A DNA stretch of 64,000 nucleotides from assembly GCA_035506575.1 (NCBI GenBank), contig DATJPD010000114.1, positions 1 to 64,000 on the forward strand, in the 5' to 3' direction. The DNA is from DATJPD01 sp035506575 (lineage in GTDB: Bacteria; Pseudomonadota; Alphaproteobacteria; CACIAM-22H2). The notes below the pieces were generated by a model. It was not told the DNA's origin. It did not search any database and saw only the letters and a list, made by a program, of their open reading frames with translations. How positions within the stretch are numbered: position 1 is the stretch's first letter; every line of letters begins with the position of its first letter. A program made the translations under genes and the position numbers. Shown here one piece after another: positions 15,974 to 25,731 of the stretch.

Positions 15974-17952
15974 ATTCAGGCCGGCAGGACAGAGGGGCAG
16001 GGCGCCTTGCACGTCTTCTGACGGCGGCGGCGGTGGTGATCGCCGGTCTCTTCCTGGCGGCGGCCGTGCTGTCATCGGCGCGCGCCGACGATCTCTCGGA
16101 CGCGCTTGGCGGCCTGACCGACCCGGACCCGAAGCCAGCCATCGAATCTCTCATCCATCTCGACGACCCCAAGGCGAAGGCAGCACTCCAGGCCTTGTCC
16201 AAAGGCCTCCTGTTCCAGCGCAATGCGGATGGCGCCGTCGTCATTGGTGAAAAAGACGGCGAGATGTACGTCGTAACGAACGCGGCGACCGGGCAAGTCG
16301 AAGACGAGGCCAAGGCCGACGACCTGACGCCGATCGCGCTCGACGACGCGGCGAGGGCCTTGCTGGGCGGCCCCGGCACCGTTGCCGCGGCCGGGGAGAC
16401 GAAGCCGCTCGATTTTGCCGGTGCGGTCAACCAGCTCAACGCCGACTCCTTTGAGGACAAAGGCAAGGCCATCCAGGTGCTGACGGCGTTGGGCGACGAG
16501 CGCGCTATCCCGGTCCTGCAGGCGTTGAGCGACGGGCGCCTGTTCATCCGGCACTCGGACGGCGCGACGGTCATCGGCGATCGCAGCGGCAATCAGCTCC
16601 GGCTGACCCTGGCGACGACCCTTGCTCCCGCGGGATTCGCCACGGCCGCCGATGTCGACCCGATGGTCATCAACAACAATCTGCGCAATGTCGTGCAGGA
16701 GGCGGTGGGCAAGCTTGGGTTGGTCAGCTCGAGCGCCAGCCAGCGCCTGCAGGCGGCCGAAGCGCTGCTGGACAGCGCCGCCCCGGAGACGGTCGGCCTG
16801 CTGCGTGACGCCTATGGCAAGGAGACTGATCCGCAGGTCAAGGCGGCGATGGACGTGGCCCTTGCCGCCGCCGACCTTGGCGATCCGGACAAGGCGAAGC
16901 GGATCGCCGCGGCGCGCGTGCTGTCCGGCTCACCCGAGTTGCGGGTCCGTTCGGTGCTCGAGGCGCGGCTGACGGCAGAGTCCGATCCTGATGTGAAAGC
17001 CGCGCTCAGGTCGGCGGTCGATGCCGTGCAGCGCCGCCTGACCATCGCCGGCTACGGCTCCAGTCTCTTCGAGGGGATCAGCCTCGGCAGCGTGCTGCTT
17101 CTGGCAGCGATCGGCCTGGCCATCACCTTTGGCGTAATGGGCGTCATCAACATGGCGCATGGCGAGATGATCATGCTGGGCGCCTATTCGGCGTTTGTGG
17201 TGCAGGAGATCTTCCGCGCCTACCTGCCGCCGGGCTGGATCAATGCCTACCTTCTGGTGTCGGTGCCGGTCGGCTTCCTGGTCGCAGCTGCGTTCGGGAT
17301 CGCGCTCGAGCGGACGGTGATCCGGTTCCTCTATGGCCGCCCCCTGGAGACCTTGCTGTCGACCTGGGGCATCAGCCTCATCCTCCAGCAGATGGTACGC
17401 ACGGTCTTCGGCGCACCCAACAAGGAGGTCGCGAACCCGTCATGGATGACCGGCGGGTTCAACGTCACCGGCGGCTTCTTCGTCACCTGGAACCGGCTCT
17501 ATATCATCGTCTTCTGCTTCGCGGTGCTGGGCGCCATCGCCCTCGTACTTCGCAAGACCGCATTCGGGCTGCACATGCGCGCGGTCACCCAGAACCGCGA
17601 CATGGCGGCGGCCATGGGCATCGCCACGGCGCGCATCGACGCGCTGACCTTCGGCCTCGGCTCCGGCATCGCGGGCATGGCGGGGGTGGCGCTCAGCCAG
17701 ATCGGCAACGTGAGTCCTAACCTCGGTACCATCTACATCGTCGACAGCTTCATGGTCGTCGTGTTCGGGGGCGTCGGCAACCTGATGGGAACCCTGGTCG
17801 GTGCCATGACCTTGGGGATCGTCAACAAGTTCCTCGAGCCGTTCGCGGGTGCGGTGCTCGGCAAGGTCGCTGTCCTCGTGTTCATCATCCTGTTCATCCA
17901 GAAACGGCCGCGCGGCCTGTTCGCGTTGCGCGGCCGGGCGGCAGAGACCTGA
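15970..17952 (+). CDS. urtB: Urea ABC transporter permease UrtB with duplicated N-terminal module
   Basis: This is an inner-membrane permease of the LivH/UrtB type. The C-terminal 300 residues (from about 358) carry the permease core, with GVMGVINMAHGEMIMLGAYS and IGNVSPNLGTIYIVDSFMVVV. UrtB proteins have an N-terminal signal-like segment plus a periplasmic HEAT-like domain and are usually about 520-545 residues; this one is 660. The excess is explained by two copies of a module: LQALSKGLLFQRNADGAVVIG near 73-93 and LQALSDGRLFIRHSDGATVIG near 183-203. Each is followed by a similar helix (PIALDDAARALL and PMVINNNLRNVV). The start overlaps the stop of a short upstream frame. Confidence 0.94.
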   Translation: MNSGRQDRGAGRLARLLTAAAVVIAGLFLAAAVLSSARADDLSDALGGLTDPDPKPAIESLIHLDDPKAKAALQALSKGLLFQRNADGAVVIGEKDGEMYVVTNAATGQVEDEAKADDLTPIALDDAARALLGGPGTVAAAGETKPLDFAGAVNQLNADSFEDKGKAIQVLTALGDERAIPVLQALSDGRLFIRHSDGATVIGDRSGNQLRLTLATTLAPAGFATAADVDPMVINNNLRNVVQEAVGKLGLVSSSASQRLQAAEALLDSAAPETVGLLRDAYGKETDPQVKAAMDVALAAADLGDPDKAKRIAAARVLSGSPELRVRSVLEARLTAESDPDVKAALRSAVDAVQRRLTIAGYGSSLFEGISLGSVLLLAAIGLAITFGVMGVINMAHGEMIMLGAYSAFVVQEIFRAYLPPGWINAYLLVSVPVGFLVAAAFGIALERTVIRFLYGRPLETLLSTWGISLILQQMVRTVFGAPNKEVANPSWMTGGFNVTGGFFVTWNRLYIIVFCFAVLGAIALVLRKTAFGLHMRAVTQNRDMAAAMGIATARIDALTFGLGSGIAGMAGVALSQIGNVSPNLGTIYIVDSFMVVVFGGVGNLMGTLVGAMTLGIVNKFLEPFAGAVLGKVAVLVFIILFIQKRPRGLFALRGRAAET

Positions 17953-17953
17953 G

Positions 17954-19063
17954 ATGATCGTGGACCTTCTCGACCGGCGCGGCTGGGGGGCGTTCCTGGG
18001 CTTGGGTGCGGTGCTCGCGATCGGCGTGCCGCTCCTCAACCTGCTGCCGGCGAGCTCGCCCTTCGCCATCCCCGACTATCTCGTGCCGCTGCTTGGCAAG
18101 TACGCGTGCTATGCGATCCTCGCGCTGTCGCTCGATTTGATCTGGGGCTATGCCGGAATCCTGAGCCTCGGCCAGGGCGCCTTCTTCGCGCTCGGCGGCT
18201 ACGCCATGGGCATGTACCTCATGCGCCAGATCGGCACGCGCGGCGTGTACGGGAACGCCGTTCTGCCGGACTTCATGGTGTTCCTGAACTGGAAGGCGCT
18301 GCCCTGGTATTGGTACGGATTCGACCATTTCGCCTTCGCGGCCGCGATGGCCCTGCTGGTGCCCGGCCTCCTGGCGTTCGTGTTCGGGTGGTTCGCGTTC
18401 CGCTCGCGGGTCACCGGCGTCTATCTCTCGATCATCACCCAGGCGCTCACCTATGCGCTGCTGCTGGCATTCTTCCGCAACGATATGGGCTTCGGCGGCA
18501 ACAACGGGTTGACCGACTACAAGGACATCCTCGGCTTTGACGTCCATGCGCCTGCGACGCGCCGCGGTCTCTACGTGATCACAGTGATCGCGCTTGGCCT
18601 TTCGTTCCTGCTGTGCCGCTTCATCGTGAGATCGCGCCTCGGCCGCGTGCTGCTGGCGCTGCGCGACGCCGAGAGCCGTGTGCGCTTCCTCGGATATTCC
18701 GTCACCAATGCCAAGCTGTTTGCGTTCACCGTGGCAGCAGTGCTTGCGGGGCTCGCGGGGGCCCTGTACGTGCCGCAGGTCGGCATCATCAATCCCAGCG
18801 AGTTCTCGCCCGCGAACTCGATCGAGGTCGCGATCTGGGTGGCCGTGGGCGGCCGCGGCACGCTGGTCGGCGCCATTCTCGGCGCCGGGATCGTGAACTG
18901 GGTGAAGACCTGGCTCACCGGTGCGGCGCCCGAGGTCTGGCTGTTCTTTCTCGGCGCCCTGTTCATCATCGTGACCTTGGCGCTCCCGTCAGGGGTGGTG
19001 GGCCTGGCGCGGCAATGGCAGGCGCGCCGGCGCCGTCGTGCCGTCGCGGTGCCGGCCGAATGA
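17954..19063 (+). CDS. urtC: Urea ABC transporter permease UrtC
   Basis: This is the second membrane subunit (LivM-like), 369 residues with about eight to ten hydrophobic helices. Typical UrtC segments are LGKYACYAILALSLDLIWGY, GILSLGQGAFFALGGYAMGM, NNGLTDYKDILGF and YVPQVGIINPSEFSPANSIE. The ATG at 17954 lies one base after the urtB stop. The C-terminus ends with a basic tail (RQWQARRRRR). It pairs with UrtB to form the urea channel energised by UrtD and UrtE. Confidence 0.95.
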   Translation: MIVDLLDRRGWGAFLGLGAVLAIGVPLLNLLPASSPFAIPDYLVPLLGKYACYAILALSLDLIWGYAGILSLGQGAFFALGGYAMGMYLMRQIGTRGVYGNAVLPDFMVFLNWKALPWYWYGFDHFAFAAAMALLVPGLLAFVFGWFAFRSRVTGVYLSIITQALTYALLLAFFRNDMGFGGNNGLTDYKDILGFDVHAPATRRGLYVITVIALGLSFLLCRFIVRSRLGRVLLALRDAESRVRFLGYSVTNAKLFAFTVAAVLAGLAGALYVPQVGIINPSEFSPANSIEVAIWVAVGGRGTLVGAILGAGIVNWVKTWLTGAAPEVWLFFLGALFIIVTLALPSGVVGLARQWQARRRRRAVAVPAE

Positions 19064-19842
19064 ACGACGTCGCCATGACCGATACCTCTTCCCGGCAGAT
19101 CACGGCGGACACACTGCTCTATCTCGACGGTGTCACCGTGAGCTTCGACGGCTTCAAGGCGCTGAACGAGCTGTCGCTGATCGTGACCCGCGGGGAGCTG
19201 CGTACGATCATCGGCCCCAACGGGGCCGGCAAGACCACGATGATGGACGTCATCACCGGCAAGACGCGGCCCGACACGGGCACGGTGCTGTTCGACGGCA
19301 ACATCGACCTGACCAAGCTCGACGAGACGGCGATCGCCAATCTCGGCATCGGCCGCAAGTTCCAGAAGCCGACCGTGTTCGAGAACCTGACGGTGCTTCA
19401 GAACCTCGAGCTCGCCCTGAAAGGCGAGCGCGGCACCTGGCGCACGCTGACCGCAAAGCTGAGCGGCGAGGGCCGGGACCGGCTCGATGCGACGCTCAAG
19501 ACGATCGGCCTCGCCGAGCGGCAGAAGGAGATCGCGGGTGCCTTGAGCCACGGACAGAAGCAGTGGCTCGAAATCGGCATGCTGCTGATCCAGGACCAGA
19601 AGATCCTGCTGCTCGACGAGCCGGTTGCCGGCATGACCGACCACGAGACGCAGGCCACGGCCGAGCTGATCCTGAGCCTCGCCGGCAGCCGCACGGTGGT
19701 CGTCGTGGAGCACGACATGGAGTTCGTGCGCAGCCTCGGCGCGCGGGTGACCGTGCTGCACGAAGGATCGGTGCTCGCCGAAGGCTCGATCGATCATGTG
19801 CAGAACGATTCGCGCGTCATCGAAGTGTATCTCGGACGGTAA
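19060..19842 (+). CDS. urtD: Urea ABC transporter ATP-binding protein UrtD
   Basis: This LivG-like ATPase has 260 residues. Walker A is GPNGAGKTT, the Q-loop is RKFQKPTVFENLTV, the signature is LSHGQKQWLEIGM (the UrtD form of LSGGQ), Walker B is ILLLDEPVAGM, and the switch His is VVEHDMEFV. The signature Gly-to-His form is normal for UrtD. The ATG overlaps the urtC stop (ATGA). It is followed by a short frame with its own strong ribosome site and then urtE. Confidence 0.95.
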   Translation: MNDVAMTDTSSRQITADTLLYLDGVTVSFDGFKALNELSLIVTRGELRTIIGPNGAGKTTMMDVITGKTRPDTGTVLFDGNIDLTKLDETAIANLGIGRKFQKPTVFENLTVLQNLELALKGERGTWRTLTAKLSGEGRDRLDATLKTIGLAERQKEIAGALSHGQKQWLEIGMLLIQDQKILLLDEPVAGMTDHETQATAELILSLAGSRTVVVVEHDMEFVRSLGARVTVLHEGSVLAEGSIDHVQNDSRVIEVYLGR

Positions 19843-19853
19843 GGAGGACAGAC

Positions 19854-19958
19854 ATGACCTCAGTGCTCTTGCTCGTCATGGCCGCGTTGGCCGGCGCGAT
19901 CGCCTTGCGGCCTTCGATGGCCGTCGTCCGCCTGGCGCAAAAAAGGCCCCGCCGCTAG
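19854..19958 (+). CDS. Small hydrophobic protein (34 residues) between urtD and urtE
   Basis: A 34-residue frame starts at the ATG at 19854, seven bases behind a near-perfect Shine-Dalgarno (aaggagg) that overlaps the urtD stop. The peptide has one predicted membrane helix (SVLLLVMAALAGAIAL) and a basic C-terminus (LAQKRPRR), giving an N-out/C-in topology by the positive-inside rule. It ends four bases before urtE. The strong ribosome site would be hard to explain otherwise, since urtE starts 104 bases further on. I do not recognise a family; it may be an accessory peptide of the urea importer. Confidence 0.5.
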   Translation: MTSVLLLVMAALAGAIALRPSMAVVRLAQKRPRR

Positions 19959-19962
19959 GTCC

Positions 19963-20658
19963 ATGCTCGCGGTCCAGGACATCGATCTCTATTACGGCGC
20001 CAGCCACACCCTTCGCGGGGTGAGCCTGACCGCGCGCAAGGGCGAGATCACGTGCATTCTCGGCCGCAACGGCGTCGGCAAGACCAGTCTGTTACGCGCG
20101 ATCTTCGGCCTGCAGCCGATCGCAGCCGGCCATATCGGCTGGGAGGACCATGACGTCAGCAAGCTTCCGCCGCACGCCCGCGCGCGCAGCGGCATGGCGC
20201 TGGTGCCGCAGGGGCGCGACATCTTTCCGCGCCTGACCGTACAGGAGAACCTCGAGACGGGGTTCGCGCCGCTGTCGCGCGACAAGCGTCACGTGCCGGA
20301 TGAGATCTTCACCCTGTTCCCCGTCCTGCACGACATGCTGGGGCGGCGCGGCGGTGACCTGTCGGGCGGCCAGCAGCAGCAGCTCGCGATCGCGCGGGCG
20401 CTGGTGACCCGGCCGCGCCTCCTGATCCTCGACGAGCCGACCGAGGGCATCCAGCCCTCGATCATCAAGGACATCGAGCGGGTCATCCGGTTGCTCGCCG
20501 AGCGCGGCGACATGGCCGTCCTGCTGGTCGAGCAGTATTTCGAGTTCGCCCGCGATCTTGCCGACGCCTACGTGGTCATGGAGCGCGGCGAGGTCGTGCT
20601 GGCGGGGCGCAAGTCGGACATGGAGGAATCCGCCGTCCGGCGCTACCTTACGGTCTGA
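19963..20658 (+). CDS. urtE: Urea ABC transporter ATP-binding protein UrtE
   Basis: This LivF-like ATPase has 231 residues. Walker A is GRNGVGKTS, the signature is LSGGQQQQLAIARAL, Walker B is LLILDEPTEGIQPSI, and the His switch region is replaced by the LivF-typical LLVEQYFEFA. The ATG at 19963 is four bases after the small membrane-protein frame; no strong Shine-Dalgarno stands directly before it, so translation may be coupled to that frame. It is the last transporter gene, and ureD starts two bases after its stop, which implies one urea uptake-and-hydrolysis transcript. Confidence 0.95.
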   Translation: MLAVQDIDLYYGASHTLRGVSLTARKGEITCILGRNGVGKTSLLRAIFGLQPIAAGHIGWEDHDVSKLPPHARARSGMALVPQGRDIFPRLTVQENLETGFAPLSRDKRHVPDEIFTLFPVLHDMLGRRGGDLSGGQQQQLAIARALVTRPRLLILDEPTEGIQPSIIKDIERVIRLLAERGDMAVLLVEQYFEFARDLADAYVVMERGEVVLAGRKSDMEESAVRRYLTV

Positions 20659-20659
20659 C

Positions 20660-21511
20660 GTGCCGTATGACCCAACTTCCGGCCGCACGACGGCCCTCGA
20701 ACGCGGCGACGGCGCCGCCGAGCTGGTCTTTGCCGGGCGCGGCCCGGGCAACGGCCTTCGGCACCTCTATCAGCACGATCCCTGCCGCGTGCTGTTCCCG
20801 CGCGCCGAGCCGGGCCATCCGCCGACCGCCGTGCTGCTGACGACCTCGGGCGGGCTCACGGGGGGCGATCGCCTGCGCCTGTCGTTTGCAGCGCGCGAGG
20901 GGGCGGCGGCCACGATCACCTCGCAGGCCGCCGAAAAGATCTATCGTGCGCTCGACGAGGAGTGCCGCATCGACGTCACGATCGACGTCGGCAACGCGTG
21001 GCTGGAATGGCTGCCGCAGGAGACGATCCTGTTCGACGGCGCCCGGCTGGCACGCCGCACCACCGTGGCCACGACAGCGGAGAGCCGGCTGCTCGCCTCC
21101 GAGATGCTGGTCTTCGGCCGCATCGCGCGCGGCGAGAGCTTCGCGTCGGGCTTCCTGCACGATGCGTGGCGGATCACGCGTGACGGAAAGCTCGTGTGGG
21201 CCGATGCGCTGACGCTCGAGGGCGACGTCGCTGCGGCCCTGGGGCGGCCGGCCGCCTTCGATGGCGCCCGGGCCGTGGCCACGGCGGTCTATGTGGCCGC
21301 CGACGCGGCAAAGCACCTCGACGTCGCCCGCACCTTGCTGGAGACAGCTTGCAGCTGGGCGGCGGCGACCGTGGTGAACGAGATCCTGCTGGCGCGCTTC
21401 GTCGGCCGCGACGCGGCGTCGGTGCGCCGCGACTTGATCGGGTATCTGTGCGGGCTGCGCCAGGCGGCCGGCGGCTGGCCGGCGCGTCTGCCGCGCGTCT
21501 GGTATCACTGA
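20660..21511 (+). CDS. ureD: Urease accessory protein UreD
   Basis: This 283-residue nickel-insertion chaperone forms a complex with UreF and UreG on apo-urease. Family segments are LLTTSGGLTGGDRL, ITSQAAEKIYRA, WLEWLPQETILFDGARL and MLVFGRIARGE. I choose the GTG at 20660, two bases after the urtE stop, because the conserved sequence begins soon after it (GDGAAELVFAGRG). The gene opens the urease half of the operon in the standard alphaproteobacterial position before ureA. Confidence 0.93.
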   Translation: MPYDPTSGRTTALERGDGAAELVFAGRGPGNGLRHLYQHDPCRVLFPRAEPGHPPTAVLLTTSGGLTGGDRLRLSFAAREGAAATITSQAAEKIYRALDEECRIDVTIDVGNAWLEWLPQETILFDGARLARRTTVATTAESRLLASEMLVFGRIARGESFASGFLHDAWRITRDGKLVWADALTLEGDVAAALGRPAAFDGARAVATAVYVAADAAKHLDVARTLLETACSWAAATVVNEILLARFVGRDAASVRRDLIGYLCGLRQAAGGWPARLPRVWYH

Positions 21512-21534
21512 CAGAGGGCAACGGGGAGGCGAGG

Positions 21535-21837
21535 GTGAATCTGACACCGAGGGAAAAGGACAAGCTCCTGGTCGCGATGGCGGCGATGGTCGCGCGCCGG
21601 CGGCTCGAGCGCGGGGTGAAGCTCAATCACCCGGAGGCGGTGGCGCTGATCACGGATTTCGTGGTCGAGGGCGCGCGCGACGGCCGCAGCGTCGCCGAGC
21701 TGATGCGCGACGGCGCCACGGTGCTGCGCCGCAATCAGGTCATGGAGGGGGTCGCCGAGATGATCGCCGACATCCAGGTCGAGGCGACGTTTCCGGACGG
21801 CACCAAGCTCGTCACCGTCCACGCGCCGATCCGCTGA
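21535..21837 (+). CDS. ureA: Urease subunit gamma
   Basis: This 100-residue structural subunit has the usual length and opening (NLTPREKDKLLVAMAAMVA). It continues with RGVKLNHPEAVALI, EGARDGRSVAEL and DIQVEATFPDGTKLVTVH, all family hallmarks. The GTG at 21535 follows a ggggagg ribosome site. Urease subunits are separate here (ureA, ureB, ureC), as in most proteobacteria, rather than fused as in Helicobacter or plants. Confidence 0.97.
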   Translation: MNLTPREKDKLLVAMAAMVARRRLERGVKLNHPEAVALITDFVVEGARDGRSVAELMRDGATVLRRNQVMEGVAEMIADIQVEATFPDGTKLVTVHAPIR

Positions 21838-21848
21838 AGGGGGAAGAC

Positions 21849-22154
21849 ATGATTCCAGGGGAAATCCTGCCGCAAGACGGCGAGATCGAGCTCAACGCCG
21901 GCCGCAAGACGGTGACACTCGAGGTCGCCAACACCGGCGACCGGCCGATCCAGGTCGGCTCGCACTATCATTTCTTCGAGACCAATACGGCGCTCAAGTT
22001 CGAGCGCAAGAAGGCGCGCGGCTACCGGCTCGACATCGCGGCCGGAACCGCGGTGCGGTTCGAGCCCGGGCAGACGCGAACCGTGCGCCTGGTGGCCTAC
22101 GCGGGCGGGCGCACCGTCTACGGCTTCAACGCCAAGATCAGCGGCAAGCTTTAG
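21849..22154 (+). CDS. ureB: Urease subunit beta
   Basis: This 101-residue structural subunit opens MIPGEILPQDGEIELNAGR. It carries IQVGSHYHFFETN and the FEPGQTRTVRLVAYAG segment typical of UreB. It is 11 bases after ureA, with a gaagggggaag ribosome site, and 10 bases before ureC. The beta subunit packs against the alpha subunit in the (alpha-beta-gamma)3 assembly and does not contribute nickel ligands. Confidence 0.97.
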   Translation: MIPGEILPQDGEIELNAGRKTVTLEVANTGDRPIQVGSHYHFFETNTALKFERKKARGYRLDIAAGTAVRFEPGQTRTVRLVAYAGGRTVYGFNAKISGKL

Positions 22155-22164
22155 GGGCGGGACC

Positions 22165-23877
<1,713 letters not shown>

Positions 23878-23879
23878 CG

Positions 23880-24350
23880 ATGCTGCACGCGCATCGCATC
23901 GCACCGGCCGGCCATTGGCCGTCCGAGGAGTGCCGCGGCACGGTGACGCTCGGCTATGACGACCGCCACCGTCGGCGGCTGCGCCTGGCGACCGACGCCG
24001 GCGAGCCGGTGCTGCTCGACCTTCCGTATACGGCGGTGCTGGCCGACGGCGACGGTTTGGCGCTCAGCGAAGGTGGGTTCGTCGCGGTCAGGGCCGCCCT
24101 CGAAGACCTGGTCGAGATCACCGCCGACACGCCGGCGCTGCTGTCGCGCATCGCCTGGCATGTCGGCAACCGGCACGTGCCGGCCGAGCTCGACGGGCAG
24201 CGCATCCTCATCCGCGAGGATCACGTGATCGTGGCGATGGTCGAAGGCCTGGGCGGCACCGTGCGGCACATCCAGGCGCCGTTCACGCCCGAAGGCGGCG
24301 CCTATGCGGCGCACGCGCATGGTTCCGAGTTGGACAGTGACCATGTTTAA
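23880..24350 (+). CDS. ureE: Urease accessory protein UreE (nickel metallochaperone)
   Basis: This is a 156-residue protein. The C-terminal domain contains the UreE metal-binding core: WHVGNRHVPAEL followed by RILIREDHVI and the segment GGTVRHIQAPFTPEGGAY. The C-terminal tail has only scattered His (AHAHGSELDSDHV), not the long poly-His of Klebsiella, so it probably transfers rather than stores nickel. The ATG lies two bases after the ureC stop. The 3' end overlaps the ureF start. Confidence 0.93.
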   Translation: MLHAHRIAPAGHWPSEECRGTVTLGYDDRHRRRLRLATDAGEPVLLDLPYTAVLADGDGLALSEGGFVAVRAALEDLVEITADTPALLSRIAWHVGNRHVPAELDGQRILIREDHVIVAMVEGLGGTVRHIQAPFTPEGGAYAAHAHGSELDSDHV

Positions 24351-25041
24351 GACGGGGGCTACGTCTGAGACCGCGCTGTACCGGCTGATGGCGTGGCTGT
24401 CCCCGGCCTATCCCACGGGCGCGTTCAGCTACAGCCATGGTCTCGAATACGCGGTGGAAACCGGGCGCGTGGCCACGGCTGGCGCGCTGATCGATTGGGT
24501 GGCGACCGTCGTCGAGGCGGGCGCAGGCCGGGTGGACGCAGCCCTGTTCGCCGCCGCATGGCGCGCAGCGGAGCAGGGGGACGACGCAGCCCTCGATGAG
24601 GCGGTTGCGCTGGCGGCGGCCTGGCGCTCCAGCGCCGAGACCGCCCTCGAAAGTACGGCGCAAGGGTCCGCCTTCCTGTCCGTTACGGCCAAGGCGTGGC
24701 CGCATCCCGCCCTCTTGCAGCTCGCCACCCGTCACCGGGACCAGGTGCCGCTGTCTGCGGTGGTCGGTGCTGCCTGCGCCTGGCACGGCGTGCCACTGGC
24801 GACAGCAGTCGCAGCATACCTGCAGGCGTTTGCCGCCAACCTCGTTTCGGCCGGGGTACGGCTGATCCCTCTCGGCCAGACCGACGGCCAGCGCGCCGTG
24901 GCTGCCCTCGAGCCGGTGATCGCGCGCGCGACCGAAGCCGCCCTCGCGGCCGATCTCGACTCGCTGGGGACCTCTTCGCCCTTACTCGACTGGTGCTCGA
25001 TGAAACACGAAACCCAATACACGAGGTTGTTCCGCTCATGA
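24343..25041 (+). CDS. ureF: Urease accessory protein UreF
   Basis: This 232-residue, mostly helical protein links UreD to UreG during nickel insertion and gates GTP hydrolysis. Recognisable segments are LMAWLSPAYPTGAFSYSHGLEYAVE near the N-terminus, and AAYLQAFAANLVSAGVRLIPLGQTDGQR. The C-terminus SPLLDWCSMKHETQYTRLFRS is typical. The ATG at 24343 overlaps the end of ureE; a GTG two codons earlier is possible. The 3' end overlaps ureG (ATGA). Confidence 0.95.
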   Translation: MFKTGATSETALYRLMAWLSPAYPTGAFSYSHGLEYAVETGRVATAGALIDWVATVVEAGAGRVDAALFAAAWRAAEQGDDAALDEAVALAAAWRSSAETALESTAQGSAFLSVTAKAWPHPALLQLATRHRDQVPLSAVVGAACAWHGVPLATAVAAYLQAFAANLVSAGVRLIPLGQTDGQRAVAALEPVIARATEAALAADLDSLGTSSPLLDWCSMKHETQYTRLFRS

Positions 25042-25661
25042 GCTCTCCCCATGGACCTCTCCGCGTCGGCATCGGCGGCCCGGTCGGCTCGGGCAAGACG
25101 GCACTCGTCGACCGCCTGTGCAAGCACATGCGCGACCGCTACAACCTCGCGGTCGTCACGAACGACATCTACACGAAGGAAGATGCGCAGTTCCTGACCC
25201 GCTCGGGGGCACTCGCCCCGGAGCGCATCGTGGGCGTGGAGACGGGCGGCTGCCCGCACACGGCGATCCGCGAGGACGCCTCGGCCAACCTCGCGGCCGT
25301 CGCCGACATGACGCGCCGCTATCCCGACCTCGACATCGTGTTCGTCGAGTCGGGCGGCGACAATCTCGCCGCGACCTTCAGCCCCGAGCTCGCCGACCTC
25401 ACCATCTACGTCATCGACGTGTCGGCCGGCGACAAGATCCCGCGCAAGGGCGGCCCCGGCATCACGCGCTCGGACCTGCTGGTGATCAACAAGATCGACC
25501 TCGCCCCCCTGGTCGGCGCCAGTCTCGAGGTGATGGACCGCGACGCGCGCAAGATGCGCGGGACCCGCCCGTTCCTGTTCACCAACCTCAAGGCGAACCA
25601 GGGTGTCGCCGAGATCGCCGACTTCATCGTGAAGACCGGCGGGGTCGAGGCCGCGGCGTAA
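25038..25661 (+). CDS. ureG: Urease accessory GTPase UreG
   Basis: This 207-residue SIMIBI GTPase powers nickel insertion. It has the P-loop GGPVGSGKTAL near 13-23, switch residues in TNDIYTKEDAQFL, the invariant nickel-binding Cys-Pro-His in GGCPHTAIRED, the Walker B-like VFVESGGDNLAATFS, and the base-recognition motif NKID. Its start overlaps the ureF stop. It is the last urease gene; the next gene (arnT-like) starts about 70 bases later in the same direction, so read-through is possible. Confidence 0.97.
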   Translation: MSSPHGPLRVGIGGPVGSGKTALVDRLCKHMRDRYNLAVVTNDIYTKEDAQFLTRSGALAPERIVGVETGGCPHTAIREDASANLAAVADMTRRYPDLDIVFVESGGDNLAATFSPELADLTIYVIDVSAGDKIPRKGGPGITRSDLLVINKIDLAPLVGASLEVMDRDARKMRGTRPFLFTNLKANQGVAEIADFIVKTGGVEAAA

Positions 25662-25731
25662 AACATTGAGGGGCTGCCGCGGGGCGGGCATTCTTAGCCG
25701 GATCGATCCCCGAGTCCCGTCCGGAGCTGCC

